Shown here: positions 8,663-16,671 of the stretch, piece by piece
How positions within the stretch are numbered: the first letter of the stretch is position 1
Layout: the number at the start of each line of letters is the position of its first letter
NCBI GenBank assembly: GCA_020846635.1
Contig: JADLDO010000032.1
Location: forward strand, 186,001-250,000
Reading direction: 5' to 3'
Length of the DNA: 64,000 nt
From: Caldilineaceae bacterium
GTDB taxonomy: Bacteria; Chloroflexota; Anaerolineae; Caldilineales; Caldilineaceae
Program-made: the position numbers and the translations under genes
Notes under the pieces: generated by a model
Seen by the model: the letters and a program-made list of their open reading frames with translations, nothing else
What the model was told of the DNA's origin: nothing
Database searches by the model: none

Positions 8663-9360
8663 GCCATCTATCATCTCATCCATCACCGCGTCAAAACCGG
8701 GTTGATCCCTGGATCCGCCTGGTGGCAACGCCCGCGCGCGGCCTCTTGATGGGCAACCGCGGCGTCTTGCATGACGACAAAGGGCATATCGTACGTACGC
8801 ATCAGGTGACGCGCTGGATCATTTGCCTGCTCGACTTTCGCGGACGCAAGCGTACTCTCATGCAGCCTGGGCGTTATACTGAACTCTTTTTCCTGGATGA
8901 GGCAACCGCGCTGGCGGCGGGGCATCGCCCTTGTGCGGAATGCCAGCGTGCGCGCTATCAACACTTTCTCGACCTGTGGGCGCAGACGCAGCCTGGCGCG
9001 GGGCTTCCCCATGCTGCCGAAGTGGATGCTGCGCTGCACGAGGCGCGCTGGCACAGGGGGAATAAAGTCACCTATCCAGCGCGCTGGAGCGACCTGCCCG
9101 ATGGCGTAATGGTCGCCGCGCTGGATGATGATCAGCCCTATCTCATTGGGCAGGGGCAGCTTTGGCGCTGGCATTTCACCGGCTATACCCCAGGCCCACA
9201 GTGGCCCCCGGCAACCGTCGTGCGTGTCCTGACACCTCGACCGACTGTCGAGATTTTGGCCGCGGGCTATCCTGTCCAGGTACATCCGTCCCTCATCCTT
9301 CATCCCCCACCCCTCACAACGCTGCCCCGGTCCCCACTAGAAGTAGGAAAAGCGTCGTGA
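8659..9360 (+). CDS. conserved protein of unknown function with GHRPCAEC motif
   Basis: 233 residues; no function recognised. The conserved-looking core is RLVATPARGLLMGNRGVLHD, RWIICLLDFRGRKR, a stretch PGRYTELFFLDEATALAAG, then GHRPCAECQRARYQHF, with two cysteines spaced like a small metal site. The C-terminal ~30 residues are Pro-rich and poorly conserved in style. It starts by ATGA overlap with the MFS gene and ends by GTGA overlap with the EamA gene, so all three are made together. The layout suggests an accessory or enzymatic role linked to export of a small molecule, but this is only inference. Confidence 0.75.
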   Translation: MSHLSSHPSPRQNRVDPWIRLVATPARGLLMGNRGVLHDDKGHIVRTHQVTRWIICLLDFRGRKRTLMQPGRYTELFFLDEATALAAGHRPCAECQRARYQHFLDLWAQTQPGAGLPHAAEVDAALHEARWHRGNKVTYPARWSDLPDGVMVAALDDDQPYLIGQGQLWRWHFTGYTPGPQWPPATVVRVLTPRPTVEILAAGYPVQVHPSLILHPPPLTTLPRSPLEVGKAS

Positions 9361-10301
9361 GTTCCGTTTCAGCAAGCCAACCGGCTGTCACTACGGCCCC
9401 GCAGCGGGTTTGGGTGGGCTGGGCGATTGCCCTTTCTGCATCGCTTAGCTTTAGCGTTGCCACTCCCATTTCGCGCGGTGCGCTGACCGCGGGGGTGGGG
9501 GCTTCGGAAATGCTGGTGGCGCGTATGGCGCTGGCGACCTTGTTTATGGGGCTGACCATTGGTATCATGGACTTCCGGCTCCTGCGTACGGACAAACGCT
9601 GCTTTTGGATTTCGTTTGGGGCCGGATTGCTCAATGGGGCCGGGATGCTGCTTTACACCTGGGGATTGGAGCGATTGACCTCCTCTATGACCTCGATGCT
9701 GATTGCGCTGAGTCCGGTCTATGTCCTGAGCCTGTTGGCGCTGCGCGGCGAGCGCGTCACCTATCGCCATGTCGTGCGCCTGGCGCTCTCCTTGCTCGGT
9801 GTCTATCTGCTCATCGGCCCTGGTGGCGAAGTTGACCCCATCGGCGTGCTGTTGGTGCTGGTTTCGCTGGTCTGTTTTGCCTTGCAAACCACCACGCTTC
9901 AATGGTTTCTCATGGGCTATGATGCGCGCCCCGTGACCTTCTACATGCTGCTTGCCATGACCGCATCTGTGCTGCTGATGTGGGGGCTGGAGGGGGCAAC
10001 CTGGCAGCCGTTGGGGATGCGCGGCTGGGTGGTGTCGTTGGCTCTGGCCTTTGTCAGTACCTATGCTTCACGCTTGTTGGTCTTTGCCGCGATCAGCCGC
10101 ATTGGTGGCGGGCAAATGGCAATGCTCTCGCCGGTAGAGACGCTGATGGCTGTGCTGTGGTCGTTCATCTTCTTGGGCGAACGGCTTTCGCCGCTGCAAT
10201 GGGCCGGGGGGCTTTTGATCCTCACCAGCGCGGTGCTGGCAATCCAGCGCTTGAGCATTGCGCGGCTGCGCCCGCGCTGGCGGCTGTGGGCGAAGTCTTA
10301 G
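9357..10301 (+). CDS. EamA/DMT-family transporter
   Basis: 314 residues with ten predicted membrane helices in two EamA repeats. The first repeat ends with GLERLTSSMTSMLIALSPVY and the second with SRIGGGQMAMLSPVETLMA, the usual end-of-helix signatures. Drug/metabolite transporters export amino acids, purines or drugs. The start is taken as GTG at 9357, which overlaps the previous stop (GTGA) and has AGTAGGAA upstream; longer frames run back into the previous gene. Third member of the MFS / unknown / EamA unit. Confidence 0.87.
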   Translation: MSSVSASQPAVTTAPQRVWVGWAIALSASLSFSVATPISRGALTAGVGASEMLVARMALATLFMGLTIGIMDFRLLRTDKRCFWISFGAGLLNGAGMLLYTWGLERLTSSMTSMLIALSPVYVLSLLALRGERVTYRHVVRLALSLLGVYLLIGPGGEVDPIGVLLVLVSLVCFALQTTTLQWFLMGYDARPVTFYMLLAMTASVLLMWGLEGATWQPLGMRGWVVSLALAFVSTYASRLLVFAAISRIGGGQMAMLSPVETLMAVLWSFIFLGERLSPLQWAGGLLILTSAVLAIQRLSIARLRPRWRLWAKS

Positions 10302-10350
10302 CAGGGGTATTCTTGTGGATGTTTATAGAGTATGAAGGAGGTAGCAACCG

Positions 10351-10683
10351 ATGGCAGAAACCTATACTTCCCCTCAGGAGTTGTCTAGCCGGTTGGGGAG
10401 AGCAGAGGCTCCCACGGTGATTGACGTACGCGGGGACGATGAGTATGCCGCTGGTCATGTGCGCGGCGCGCTGCATATTCCGCTTGACGAGCTAGACGAA
10501 CATCTCGCAGAGATTCCGCGCGATCGCCCCGTCGTCACCTATTGCAACATGCGCCACCGTGGCGACTCGCGCGGTGAGCGCGCGGCAGAACTGCTGCGCG
10601 AGCAAGGCTATGAGGCAACGGCGCTAGATGGGGGCTATCCTGCCTGGGCAGCCGGAGGCAATCCGGTCGAAAAGGCGAGTTGA
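10351..10683 (+). CDS. single-domain rhodanese-like sulfurtransferase
   Basis: 110 residues forming one rhodanese domain: VIDVRGDDEYAAGHVRGALHIPL, split as VIDVRGDDEY and GHVRGALHIPL, then VVTYCNMRHRGDSRGERAA and LDGGYPAWAAGG. The persulfide-accepting Cys65 starts the loop CNMRHRGDSR, which is longer than the six-residue loop of classical thiosulfate sulfurtransferases. A strong ribosome site GAAGGAGGT sits at 10334-10342, 8 bp before the ATG. It follows the EamA gene by 49 bp on the same strand and has the dispersed repeat after it. Confidence 0.9.
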   Translation: MAETYTSPQELSSRLGRAEAPTVIDVRGDDEYAAGHVRGALHIPLDELDEHLAEIPRDRPVVTYCNMRHRGDSRGERAAELLREQGYEATALDGGYPAWAAGGNPVEKAS

Positions 10684-10746
10684 GCTATTGCTTGCATCGG
10701 TTGAACTTTTCCGATTGCTTCAGCCCCCATGTACGACTTACTGACA

Positions 10747-10908
10747 TACCGCAGAGGCCGCCCAGGGCTAAAGCCGCAGGGCTACCAAACAACGCCCCCT
10801 GAAGGAGGCTTACCGCTAGGCGACCCTAGTCCCGTTCAGGGGGCGTTGCTACGTAGCCGCGCCCAGGGGGCTCCCGTTTTAACCTCCGGCGACTGATGCG
10901 GTACGTGA
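10747..10908. repeat. dispersed ~160-bp element, copy 1
   Basis: The element starts TACCGCAGAGGCC and ends GGCGACTGATGCGGTACGTGAG, so the ends form an imperfect terminal inverted repeat (TACCGCA / TGCGGTA). Inside, CAACGCCCCCTGAA and TTCAGGGGGCGTTG form an inner palindrome. Its reverse complement occurs at 48389-48547 with matching ends, inner arms and overall length. It has no coding frame and lies between two convergent genes (rhodanese and GNAT). It could be a REP/MITE-like element or a bidirectional terminator. Confidence 0.85.
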
Positions 10909-10929
10909 GCTACTCACTCCACGATTCGC

Positions 10930-11346
10930 TTAAGTGGAGTTCACCAACCACTGGCCTACGACCTTTTCCAGGCCCACGCAGTTGCACACCTTGAAGCCGA
11001 TCTTTGTATAGAATTCCTCGGCGTCGTCTGTCCACAGAAAGACGTGTTGGCCCGGTAGTTTCTCGAGCATCAGGTCGAGCATGGTGCGCGCCACGCCCCG
11101 TTTGCGGAAGGCCGAATCTGTCCACACATCGACCACGTAGGCATTGCAGATGCCGTCGGAGAGAGCGCGCGCTGTGCCGATAATGCGCTCGCCGGCATAG
11201 GCGATGACTGGAACCGCGCTGTTGCGGAAAGAGACTTCCAACTGGGCAGGAGAGCGTCCATTGTCAAAATTGTCTGCTACTAGTGCCACCTTCATGGCGG
11301 CCCAATCCACCCCTGCACAATCGAGCCTGTAGGTGATCTCTGCCAT
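10930..11346 (-). CDS. GNAT-family N-acetyltransferase
   Basis: 138 residues with a single GNAT fold: VIAYAGERIIGTARALSDG (strand 3-4), YVVDVWTDSAFRKRGVARTML carrying the acetyl-CoA loop R-K-R-G-V-A, and EEFYTKIGFKVC (the C-terminal Y-x-x-x-G-F signature). It would transfer an acetyl group from acetyl-CoA to an amine on an unknown substrate. The ATG at 11346 has AAGGGGCAG upstream. It is 28 bp downstream of the SDR gene on the same strand and probably co-transcribed with it. Confidence 0.88.
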   Translation of the reverse strand: MAEITYRLDCAGVDWAAMKVALVADNFDNGRSPAQLEVSFRNSAVPVIAYAGERIIGTARALSDGICNAYVVDVWTDSAFRKRGVARTMLDLMLEKLPGQHVFLWTDDAEEFYTKIGFKVCNCVGLEKVVGQWLVNST

Positions 11347-11374
11347 GTTGATCTGCCCCTTTTTCTTATGTCCC

Positions 11375-12172
11375 TTATGCCCACGCGCCCTTTGCCATCA
11401 GCCCGCCATCGACACAGACCGTTTCGCCTGTCATGAATGAGGCGGAGTCGCTTGCCAGGAACAGGACGACTTGCGCGATCTCTTCCGGTTGTCCGATGCG
11501 GTGCAGGGGATGGACTGCACCCCACTCGGCGCGGCGTTTTGCGTGTTCTTCTGCCGATAATGGTTCATAAGCATGAGGCATTCCCGTGTCGATCGTGCCC
11601 GGCGCCACGCCCAAGACGCGAATTTTGTCCTCGCCATAATCCAGCGCCAGTTGGCGCGTCAACGAAATCAGCCCGCCCTTGCTGGCTGCATAGGCGCTGA
11701 CCTTGTGAGCCGAGGCCATGCCCTGGACGCTGGCTGTGTTGATGATGGCCCCGCCGCCGCGCGCCTTGAGGTGGGGAATACCATAGTGGCTCATCAGGTA
11801 TGTGCTTTTGAGATTGACATCCAAGATGCGATCCCACATCTCTTCGGGCAGTTCATGGGCAGGCAGGTAGGATTCTTTGGGCTGGATGCCTGCGTTGTTG
11901 CAGATGACATCCAGCCCGCCCCAACGCGCCACTGCATCTTCGACCGCGGCGCGGCAGTCGCTCGACTTGCCGACATCGCCCGTGTGAAAAACGATTGTGC
12001 CGGGGGAGTTGTCTGCCGCTGCAAGTTCTGTGCCCGCGGCCATGTTGACATCCACACAGAGTACATTGGCTCCGGCGCGGGCAAAGCCCTGGCAGATGGC
12101 GCGGCCAATGCCGTTGGCCCCACCCGTCACAATCACGACGCTGCCGGAAAAGTCGAAGTTGGTACTGTGCAT
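11375..12172 (-). CDS. short-chain dehydrogenase/reductase (SDR)
   Basis: 265 residues of classical SDR. The cofactor motif is VTGGANGIGRA (Gly-rich loop), with CNNAG following. The catalytic set is Asn in LDVNLKSTY, Ser in NTASVQG, and Tyr/Lys in SAYAASKGG. The end of strand beta-2 is VDVN, an Asp that favours NAD(H). The C-terminus FLASDSASFMTGETVCVDGG is typical of glucose-dehydrogenase/BdhA-like SDRs. A strong ribosome site GAGGAGG precedes the ATG. The substrate is unknown. Confidence 0.9.
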   Translation of the reverse strand: MHSTNFDFSGSVVIVTGGANGIGRAICQGFARAGANVLCVDVNMAAGTELAAADNSPGTIVFHTGDVGKSSDCRAAVEDAVARWGGLDVICNNAGIQPKESYLPAHELPEEMWDRILDVNLKSTYLMSHYGIPHLKARGGGAIINTASVQGMASAHKVSAYAASKGGLISLTRQLALDYGEDKIRVLGVAPGTIDTGMPHAYEPLSAEEHAKRRAEWGAVHPLHRIGQPEEIAQVVLFLASDSASFMTGETVCVDGGLMAKGAWA

Positions 12173-12404
12173 AATGCCTCCTCATGTGGGTTTTGGTATT
12201 GGCTTCTGAGATTGGCTCTCATATAAAAAGATAAAGTCGCGCGGCGTTGTTCCCCCGCAGCGGACTTGTTGATTTGGGCAACCACAGGACATAGTAAACA
12301 CCATTGCACAATTCGCGCAAGCTTGCTACTGTAGACACCTCCTTTGGGTCAGTATACCCTCATCTCACTATCCACAAAATCGGATCAATTTCAGGGAAGA
12401 TCAC

Positions 12405-12434
12405 TCCTGGGACGTTGAATCCTGGGACGTTGTA
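12405..12434. repeat. 15-bp direct tandem duplication
   Basis: TCCTGGGACGTTGAA is followed directly by TCCTGGGACGTTGTA (14 of 15 bases the same). The pair lies 33 bp upstream of the -35 box of the peptide-transporter promoter, so it could be an activator or repressor site. It could equally be one of the neutral short duplications seen elsewhere in this window. Confidence 0.85.
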
Positions 12435-12466
12435 ATGGACTCGTCGTTCGGGCAGAAAAAAGTCAT

Positions 12467-12495
12467 TTGCCAAGTAAAGAATTGCTATATACAAT
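12467..12495 (+). promoter_or_regulatory. sigma70-type promoter of the Opp/Dpp operon
   Basis: TTGCCA at 12467-12472 and TACAAT at 12490-12495 with a 17-bp spacer. It is the best match in the 504-bp gap and faces the binding-protein gene at 12677. Confidence 0.6.
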
Positions 12496-12676
12496 TGTGA
12501 TACCCACGTATTTAGGTCTTTCGTTACCGAATTACCGCTTCCCTAAACTGTGCGCAGAGTAAAACCGAAAGTCTTTATTTGCTTCTCCGGCAAGTCAGTA
12601 AGCGCGTTCAATTGGCCTAGGTTTAGATTGTCCAGAAGTCAATTTCCAGCACACAAACCAGAAGTAGGGAGGAACC

Positions 12677-14500
12677 ATGACAGGGTATTGGCGATCCATG
12701 TATGGACGGTGCTTGCTGTTGTTGCTGCCTGTGCTGCTCAGCGTGAGCTTGGCAGCTTGCGGTGGCGCGGTGCCTGCTGCAACGACGAGTGATGCGCCTG
12801 CGGCGGGCGACACCGCAGCGCAGCCGGCGGCAGATACGGGCGGGTTGAAGGAAGTGCCGCGTAACCGCACTTTCAAATTGATGCGTGGTGGCGTCAGCGG
12901 GCAGCATGCTGATTATGAGTTGTGGAATCCATATGCCATTGGCGCCAACCACCAAAATGGTGCCAATATCATGTACGAGCCGCTTGCCTTCTACAGTGCC
13001 TTTGCTGACAAAGAATACTTGTGGCTGGCCGAAAGCTACTCGTATAACGAAGACAGCACCGAATTGACCATCAAAACGCGCCAGGGCATCACCTGGAGTG
13101 ATGGCGAACCCTTCTCGGCGGAAGATGTCGCGTATACATTCACCGCGCTCAAAGAGCTTGGCTCGCAGGTGCGTTGGGGTGTCAATGTGCAGCAATTTGT
13201 TGAAAGCGCCGAAGCCATTGATGAATCGACTGTGCTGGTCAAGTTTATTGTGCCGGCTCCGCGCTTCTTCGACTTTGTTAGCTACAAGTATGATATTGGT
13301 GTCTATATCGTACCCAAGCACATTTACGAAGGACAAGACTGGACAACCTTTAAAGACTTCGACCTTGCCAAAGGCTGGCCGGTAACCACTGGCCCATTCC
13401 AACTCGTGGCATCGTCGCCCGAACAGAAGATCTATGATCGCCGCGACACCTGGTGGGCCGCCGAACAGGGCTTGGCCCCTATGCCTCAAATGGAGCGCAT
13501 CGTGCAATTGCCGGACGCGCAGGAGCAACAAGAGGCGCAGTCGCTGATCACCAATGAAATTGATACTGGCTTCACCCTTGCCCCCGAAACCTTTGCCACC
13601 ATCTTTGCTCAGAACGAGAAGATCACAACCCATGCGGGCAGACAAGCTCCCTATGGCTATCTCGACTGGTGGCCGGTTTCGATGTATGTAAATACCACCA
13701 TTCCACCCTTTGACAATCCCGATGTACGCTGGGCGTTGAGTCTCTTTATCAATCGTGAACAGGTGGTCGAAGTTGGTTGGTCGGGCGCTAACACCATCTC
13801 GCGCCTACCCATGCCTCCCTATCCGCCGCTGGAGCGCTATTTCAATGCAGTTGACGATCTGCTCACGGAATATGACACATCGGAGTTTAATCCCGAAAAG
13901 GCCGGTGCGCTGCTTGAAAAGGCCGGATACACCAAGAACGCCGATGGCATGTGGGTTGATGCAGCCGGTGAAACCTTGAAATTCGAGGTCTTTGTACTGG
14001 ACTTCCTCAACGGCATGGGAATGACGGTTGTTCAGCAGTTAAAGGACCAGGGTATTGACGTAACCCCCAGCAATCCAGTCGATTTCAATGACCGTTTCAC
14101 GAAGGGTGATTATCAAGCCGCCTTTTATGGTCATGGTGGCAGCGTGAACGATCCCTATGCCACTCTGAATCTCTATACGAGTTCAAGCGAGCATGTGCCA
14201 GGCGCTCACCAAGCCAATTTCCCGCTCTGGTCGAATCCTGAGTATGACAAGATCGTGGACGAGGTCTATGTCACGCCCATGGACGACTATGAGAAGTTGG
14301 AAGGTCTTTTCCACGATGCGATGGCGATATGGCTGCCGGAGCTGCCCGACATCCCGTTGACCGAGCTTTATCACCGCATTGGCTACAATGAAACCTATTG
14401 GACCAACTGGCCCATCGGTGAAGATGCCTATGTCAATGGCGCCTCATGGCATTTGACCTTCTTGATGGTGCTGTGGAACCTGGAAGCGGTAGAGCCGTAG
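12677..14500 (+). CDS. oligopeptide-type ABC transporter substrate-binding lipoprotein (family 5)
   Basis: 607 residues. Signal sequence with lipobox SLAAC (Cys28), then an Ala/Thr-rich spacer and the SBP_bac_5 fold: NIMYEPLAFYSAF, TIKTRQGITWSDGEPFSAEDV, GPFQLVASSPEQK and NPDVRWALSLFINREQVVEV. The family delivers peptides, nickel chelates or oligosaccharides to a DppBC-like channel. The ATG is preceded by GGGAGGAA. It is the first gene of a five-gene importer: binding protein, two permeases, two ATPases. A large hairpin (14524-14567) follows the stop, as often seen where the binding protein is needed in excess over the membrane parts. Confidence 0.95.
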   Translation: MTGYWRSMYGRCLLLLLPVLLSVSLAACGGAVPAATTSDAPAAGDTAAQPAADTGGLKEVPRNRTFKLMRGGVSGQHADYELWNPYAIGANHQNGANIMYEPLAFYSAFADKEYLWLAESYSYNEDSTELTIKTRQGITWSDGEPFSAEDVAYTFTALKELGSQVRWGVNVQQFVESAEAIDESTVLVKFIVPAPRFFDFVSYKYDIGVYIVPKHIYEGQDWTTFKDFDLAKGWPVTTGPFQLVASSPEQKIYDRRDTWWAAEQGLAPMPQMERIVQLPDAQEQQEAQSLITNEIDTGFTLAPETFATIFAQNEKITTHAGRQAPYGYLDWWPVSMYVNTTIPPFDNPDVRWALSLFINREQVVEVGWSGANTISRLPMPPYPPLERYFNAVDDLLTEYDTSEFNPEKAGALLEKAGYTKNADGMWVDAAGETLKFEVFVLDFLNGMGMTVVQQLKDQGIDVTPSNPVDFNDRFTKGDYQAAFYGHGGSVNDPYATLNLYTSSSEHVPGAHQANFPLWSNPEYDKIVDEVYVTPMDDYEKLEGLFHDAMAIWLPELPDIPLTELYHRIGYNETYWTNWPIGEDAYVNGASWHLTFLMVLWNLEAVEP

Positions 14501-14523
14501 CGGTTTGGCAGTTGACCTGCTTC

Positions 14524-14567
14524 GGGAGTCGCCGTGTATGCGTTTTGACCCAAACACGGCGACTCCC
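14524..14567 (+). other. strong hairpin after the binding-protein gene
   Basis: GGGAGTCGCCGTGT pairs exactly with ACACGGCGACTCCC (14-bp arms, 16-nt loop). It is followed by GTTTGCC, not a clean T-run, so it may act as an mRNA stabiliser or partial terminator that raises the binding-protein level relative to the permeases. Confidence 0.75.
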
Positions 14568-14724
14568 GTTTGCCACATTTCTTAAGCAATTCGGTCAGTC
14601 TCGCCAGCCGGTACAATTGTTATTGGCTATTATTGGCTGGCGAGACACAGTCTTTGCGGTAAAATCAGGTGTCAACGGGCCGCGCTGCAAACCTGATTCT
14701 CCCCAAGCTATCGGAGATCAACCC

Positions 14725-15729
14725 TTGCGAATCAACTATATCATCCGGCGCATCGGATTCTTCCTGGTCATTGTCTGGGTGGCAGCTTCGGTCAATTTTT
14801 TCCTGCCGCGCCTTACCGGCCAAGACCCGATCCGCGAAAAACTAATGCGGGAAGCCATGCTTGGCGGCGCGACGCAGGCAGGCATGGAACAAATCATTGA
14901 AACCTATGGCAAAAAATTTGGTCTGGATCGCCCCCTCTATCTGCAATACCTCAGCTATCTAGGCGATGTAGCGCGTTTCGATTTCAACTACTCGATATCT
15001 CAGTATCCTAACCGCGTCCTTGATATGATACTGGATGCCCTGCCCTGGACGGCAGGTCTCCTGAGTGTTGCCTTTCTTCTCTCGTTTGTGGTCGGGACAT
15101 TTCTGGGCGCGCTCTTTGGCTGGCCGCGTTCCCCGCGATTTGTTATGTGGCTCTTTGGCCCGCTGCTGTCGCTCAATGCTATCCCCTATTTTCTATTAGG
15201 GCTTGTGCTGCTTTATTTTCTTGCCTTTGCCCTCAAGTGGCTGCCATCCGGTGGTGGTTTTGAACGAGGCACACTTCCCACTTTTAGCCTGCATTTTGTG
15301 CTTGACGTGGCCTATCATGCGATTTTACCGGCACTCTCCATTTTGTTGGCACAGTTGGGCGGTTGGGCATTGGGCATGCGCGCCATGATGGTGACCACCC
15401 AGGGCGAAGACTATATGGTATTTGCCGATGCGAAAGGGCTCAGCGAGCGCACCCTCTTTCTGCGCTATGCAATGCGCAACGCAATTTTGCCGCAGGTGAC
15501 CGGTCTGGCGTTGGTCCTGGGGCAACTCATCTCCGGTGCTGTGTTGGTTGAAATTGTCTTTCAATATCCAGGTGTCGGCACGCTGTTGTGGCGCGCAATC
15601 CGCGAGACGGATTACTTTGTCGTACAAGGTGTTGTCTTTTTCTCGATTGTAACCATCGGTCTAGCCACGTTGTTATTGGACCTAATCTATCCGCTGATTG
15701 ACCCACGGATTTCCTATGCAAAGCGATAA
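14725..15729 (+). CDS. ABC transporter permease, DppB-like
   Basis: 334 residues, six membrane helices. The N-terminus RINYIIRRIGFFLVIVWV and early loop LPRLTGQDPIREKL are typical of DppB/OppB. The EAA loop that docks the ATPase is DAKGLSERTLFLRYAMRNA. I place the start at TTG 14725: GGAG lies 8 bp upstream and the protein then begins exactly as in the family. An earlier in-frame ATG at 14446 would lie inside the previous gene and cross the hairpin. Partner of the next permease. Confidence 0.92.
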   Translation: MRINYIIRRIGFFLVIVWVAASVNFFLPRLTGQDPIREKLMREAMLGGATQAGMEQIIETYGKKFGLDRPLYLQYLSYLGDVARFDFNYSISQYPNRVLDMILDALPWTAGLLSVAFLLSFVVGTFLGALFGWPRSPRFVMWLFGPLLSLNAIPYFLLGLVLLYFLAFALKWLPSGGGFERGTLPTFSLHFVLDVAYHAILPALSILLAQLGGWALGMRAMMVTTQGEDYMVFADAKGLSERTLFLRYAMRNAILPQVTGLALVLGQLISGAVLVEIVFQYPGVGTLLWRAIRETDYFVVQGVVFFSIVTIGLATLLLDLIYPLIDPRISYAKR

Positions 15730-15747
15730 AAAAATGAGGTGCCGTCC

Positions 15748-16671
15748 ATGAGTTCGGACCATGTTCTGCCCAGTGCACAAAGGGGAATGGGTGCATTGGT
15801 CGAATCTACTTGGCGTGAGCGAGCCGGGAATTTGGGGCGTTTTCTGCGTCGCAACCCCATGCTTGTGTTTGGGTTGGTATTGCTGCTCCTGCTTTTCCTG
15901 TTTTCTGTGATCGGTTCCTATGTGACGGATGCCAAAGATGCGCAGCCACTTGCAGCGCGCCCTTTGCTGCCACCTTCGCTGGAATATCCTTTTGGCACAG
16001 ACAAGTTAGGGCGTGATCTCTTTGCCACCATCATCGCCGGTATCCCACTTACCCTGCGCATTGGCATCGTCGCCGGCCTGATTGGGTTAGGAATCGGAAC
16101 TGTGCTTGGTTTTGTCTCCGCCTATTATGGCGGCTGGGTCGATACGCTGATCAGCGGTGTGGTGGATGTCGGGCTCACAGTGCCTGGGCTTATGGTCCTG
16201 ATTATCATTGCGATTGCCTTTAGCGGGCAGCTAGATGTGAATGATATGGCACTCATCGTCAGCGCATTGGCCTGGCTTTATCCGGCGCGTGTCATCCGTT
16301 CGCAGGTGCTGACCCTAAAGCAGCGTCCTTTTGTCGAAGTCGCGCGACTCACGGGCATGAGCGGCCCGGAGATCATCTTCCTCGAACTGATGCCCAACCT
16401 GCTGCCCTATCTCGCCGCCTCGTTGGTCGGTGCCATCGCGTCCGCTATCCTTGCCTCAATCGGGCTAGAAGCACTCGGTCTTGGCCCTGTTGATTCACCT
16501 ACCCTGGGCATGACCATCTATTGGGCGCTTTTGAACGGTGCCGTTATCAATCGCTGGTGGTGGTGGTGGGCGCCACCGATTCTCGTCATTTCGATTCTTT
16601 TTAATGGTCTTTTCCTGCTATCAATGGGGCTGGATGAAATTGCCAACCCGCGTGTGAGGCGCAGTTTATGA
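15748..16671 (+). CDS. ABC transporter permease, DppC-like
   Basis: 307 residues with the usual DppC layout: a cytoplasmic N-terminus, a first helix (MLVFGLVLLLLLFLFSVIG), an extracytoplasmic loop with PSLEYPFGTDKLGRDLF, then the core helices and an EAA loop VEVARLTGMSGPEIIFLELM. The ATG at 15748 is chosen because GAGG lies 8 bp upstream; a GTG at 15739 would leave no ribosome site. A WWWWWAPP run sits between late helices. It overlaps the next gene by ATGA. Confidence 0.92.
   Translation: MSSDHVLPSAQRGMGALVESTWRERAGNLGRFLRRNPMLVFGLVLLLLLFLFSVIGSYVTDAKDAQPLAARPLLPPSLEYPFGTDKLGRDLFATIIAGIPLTLRIGIVAGLIGLGIGTVLGFVSAYYGGWVDTLISGVVDVGLTVPGLMVLIIIAIAFSGQLDVNDMALIVSALAWLYPARVIRSQVLTLKQRPFVEVARLTGMSGPEIIFLELMPNLLPYLAASLVGAIASAILASIGLEALGLGPVDSPTLGMTIYWALLNGAVINRWWWWWAPPILVISILFNGLFLLSMGLDEIANPRVRRSL

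Larger units (their letters stand above)
12173..12676. other. 504-bp intergenic control region
   Basis: No coding frame of note. It separates the leftward SDR gene from the rightward Opp/Dpp operon. It holds a 15-bp tandem duplication (12405-12434) and a good promoter at 12467-12495. The remaining ~180 bp between the promoter and the first ATG are an AT-richer leader in which no known riboswitch was recognised. Confidence 0.6.

Noticed and set aside
11573..12226. 217-codon plus-strand frame opposite the SDR gene
   Set aside because: Shadow of the SDR gene, which has all catalytic motifs and a strong ribosome site.
12623..13645. 340-codon open frame on the minus strand opposite the peptide-binding protein gene
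   Set aside because: Antisense shadow of a clear lipoprotein gene; Cys/His/Arg-rich composition without domain signs.
14446..14724. N-terminal extension of the DppB-like permease
   Set aside because: It would overlap the previous gene and cross a strong hairpin, and the extra residues do not fit the family.
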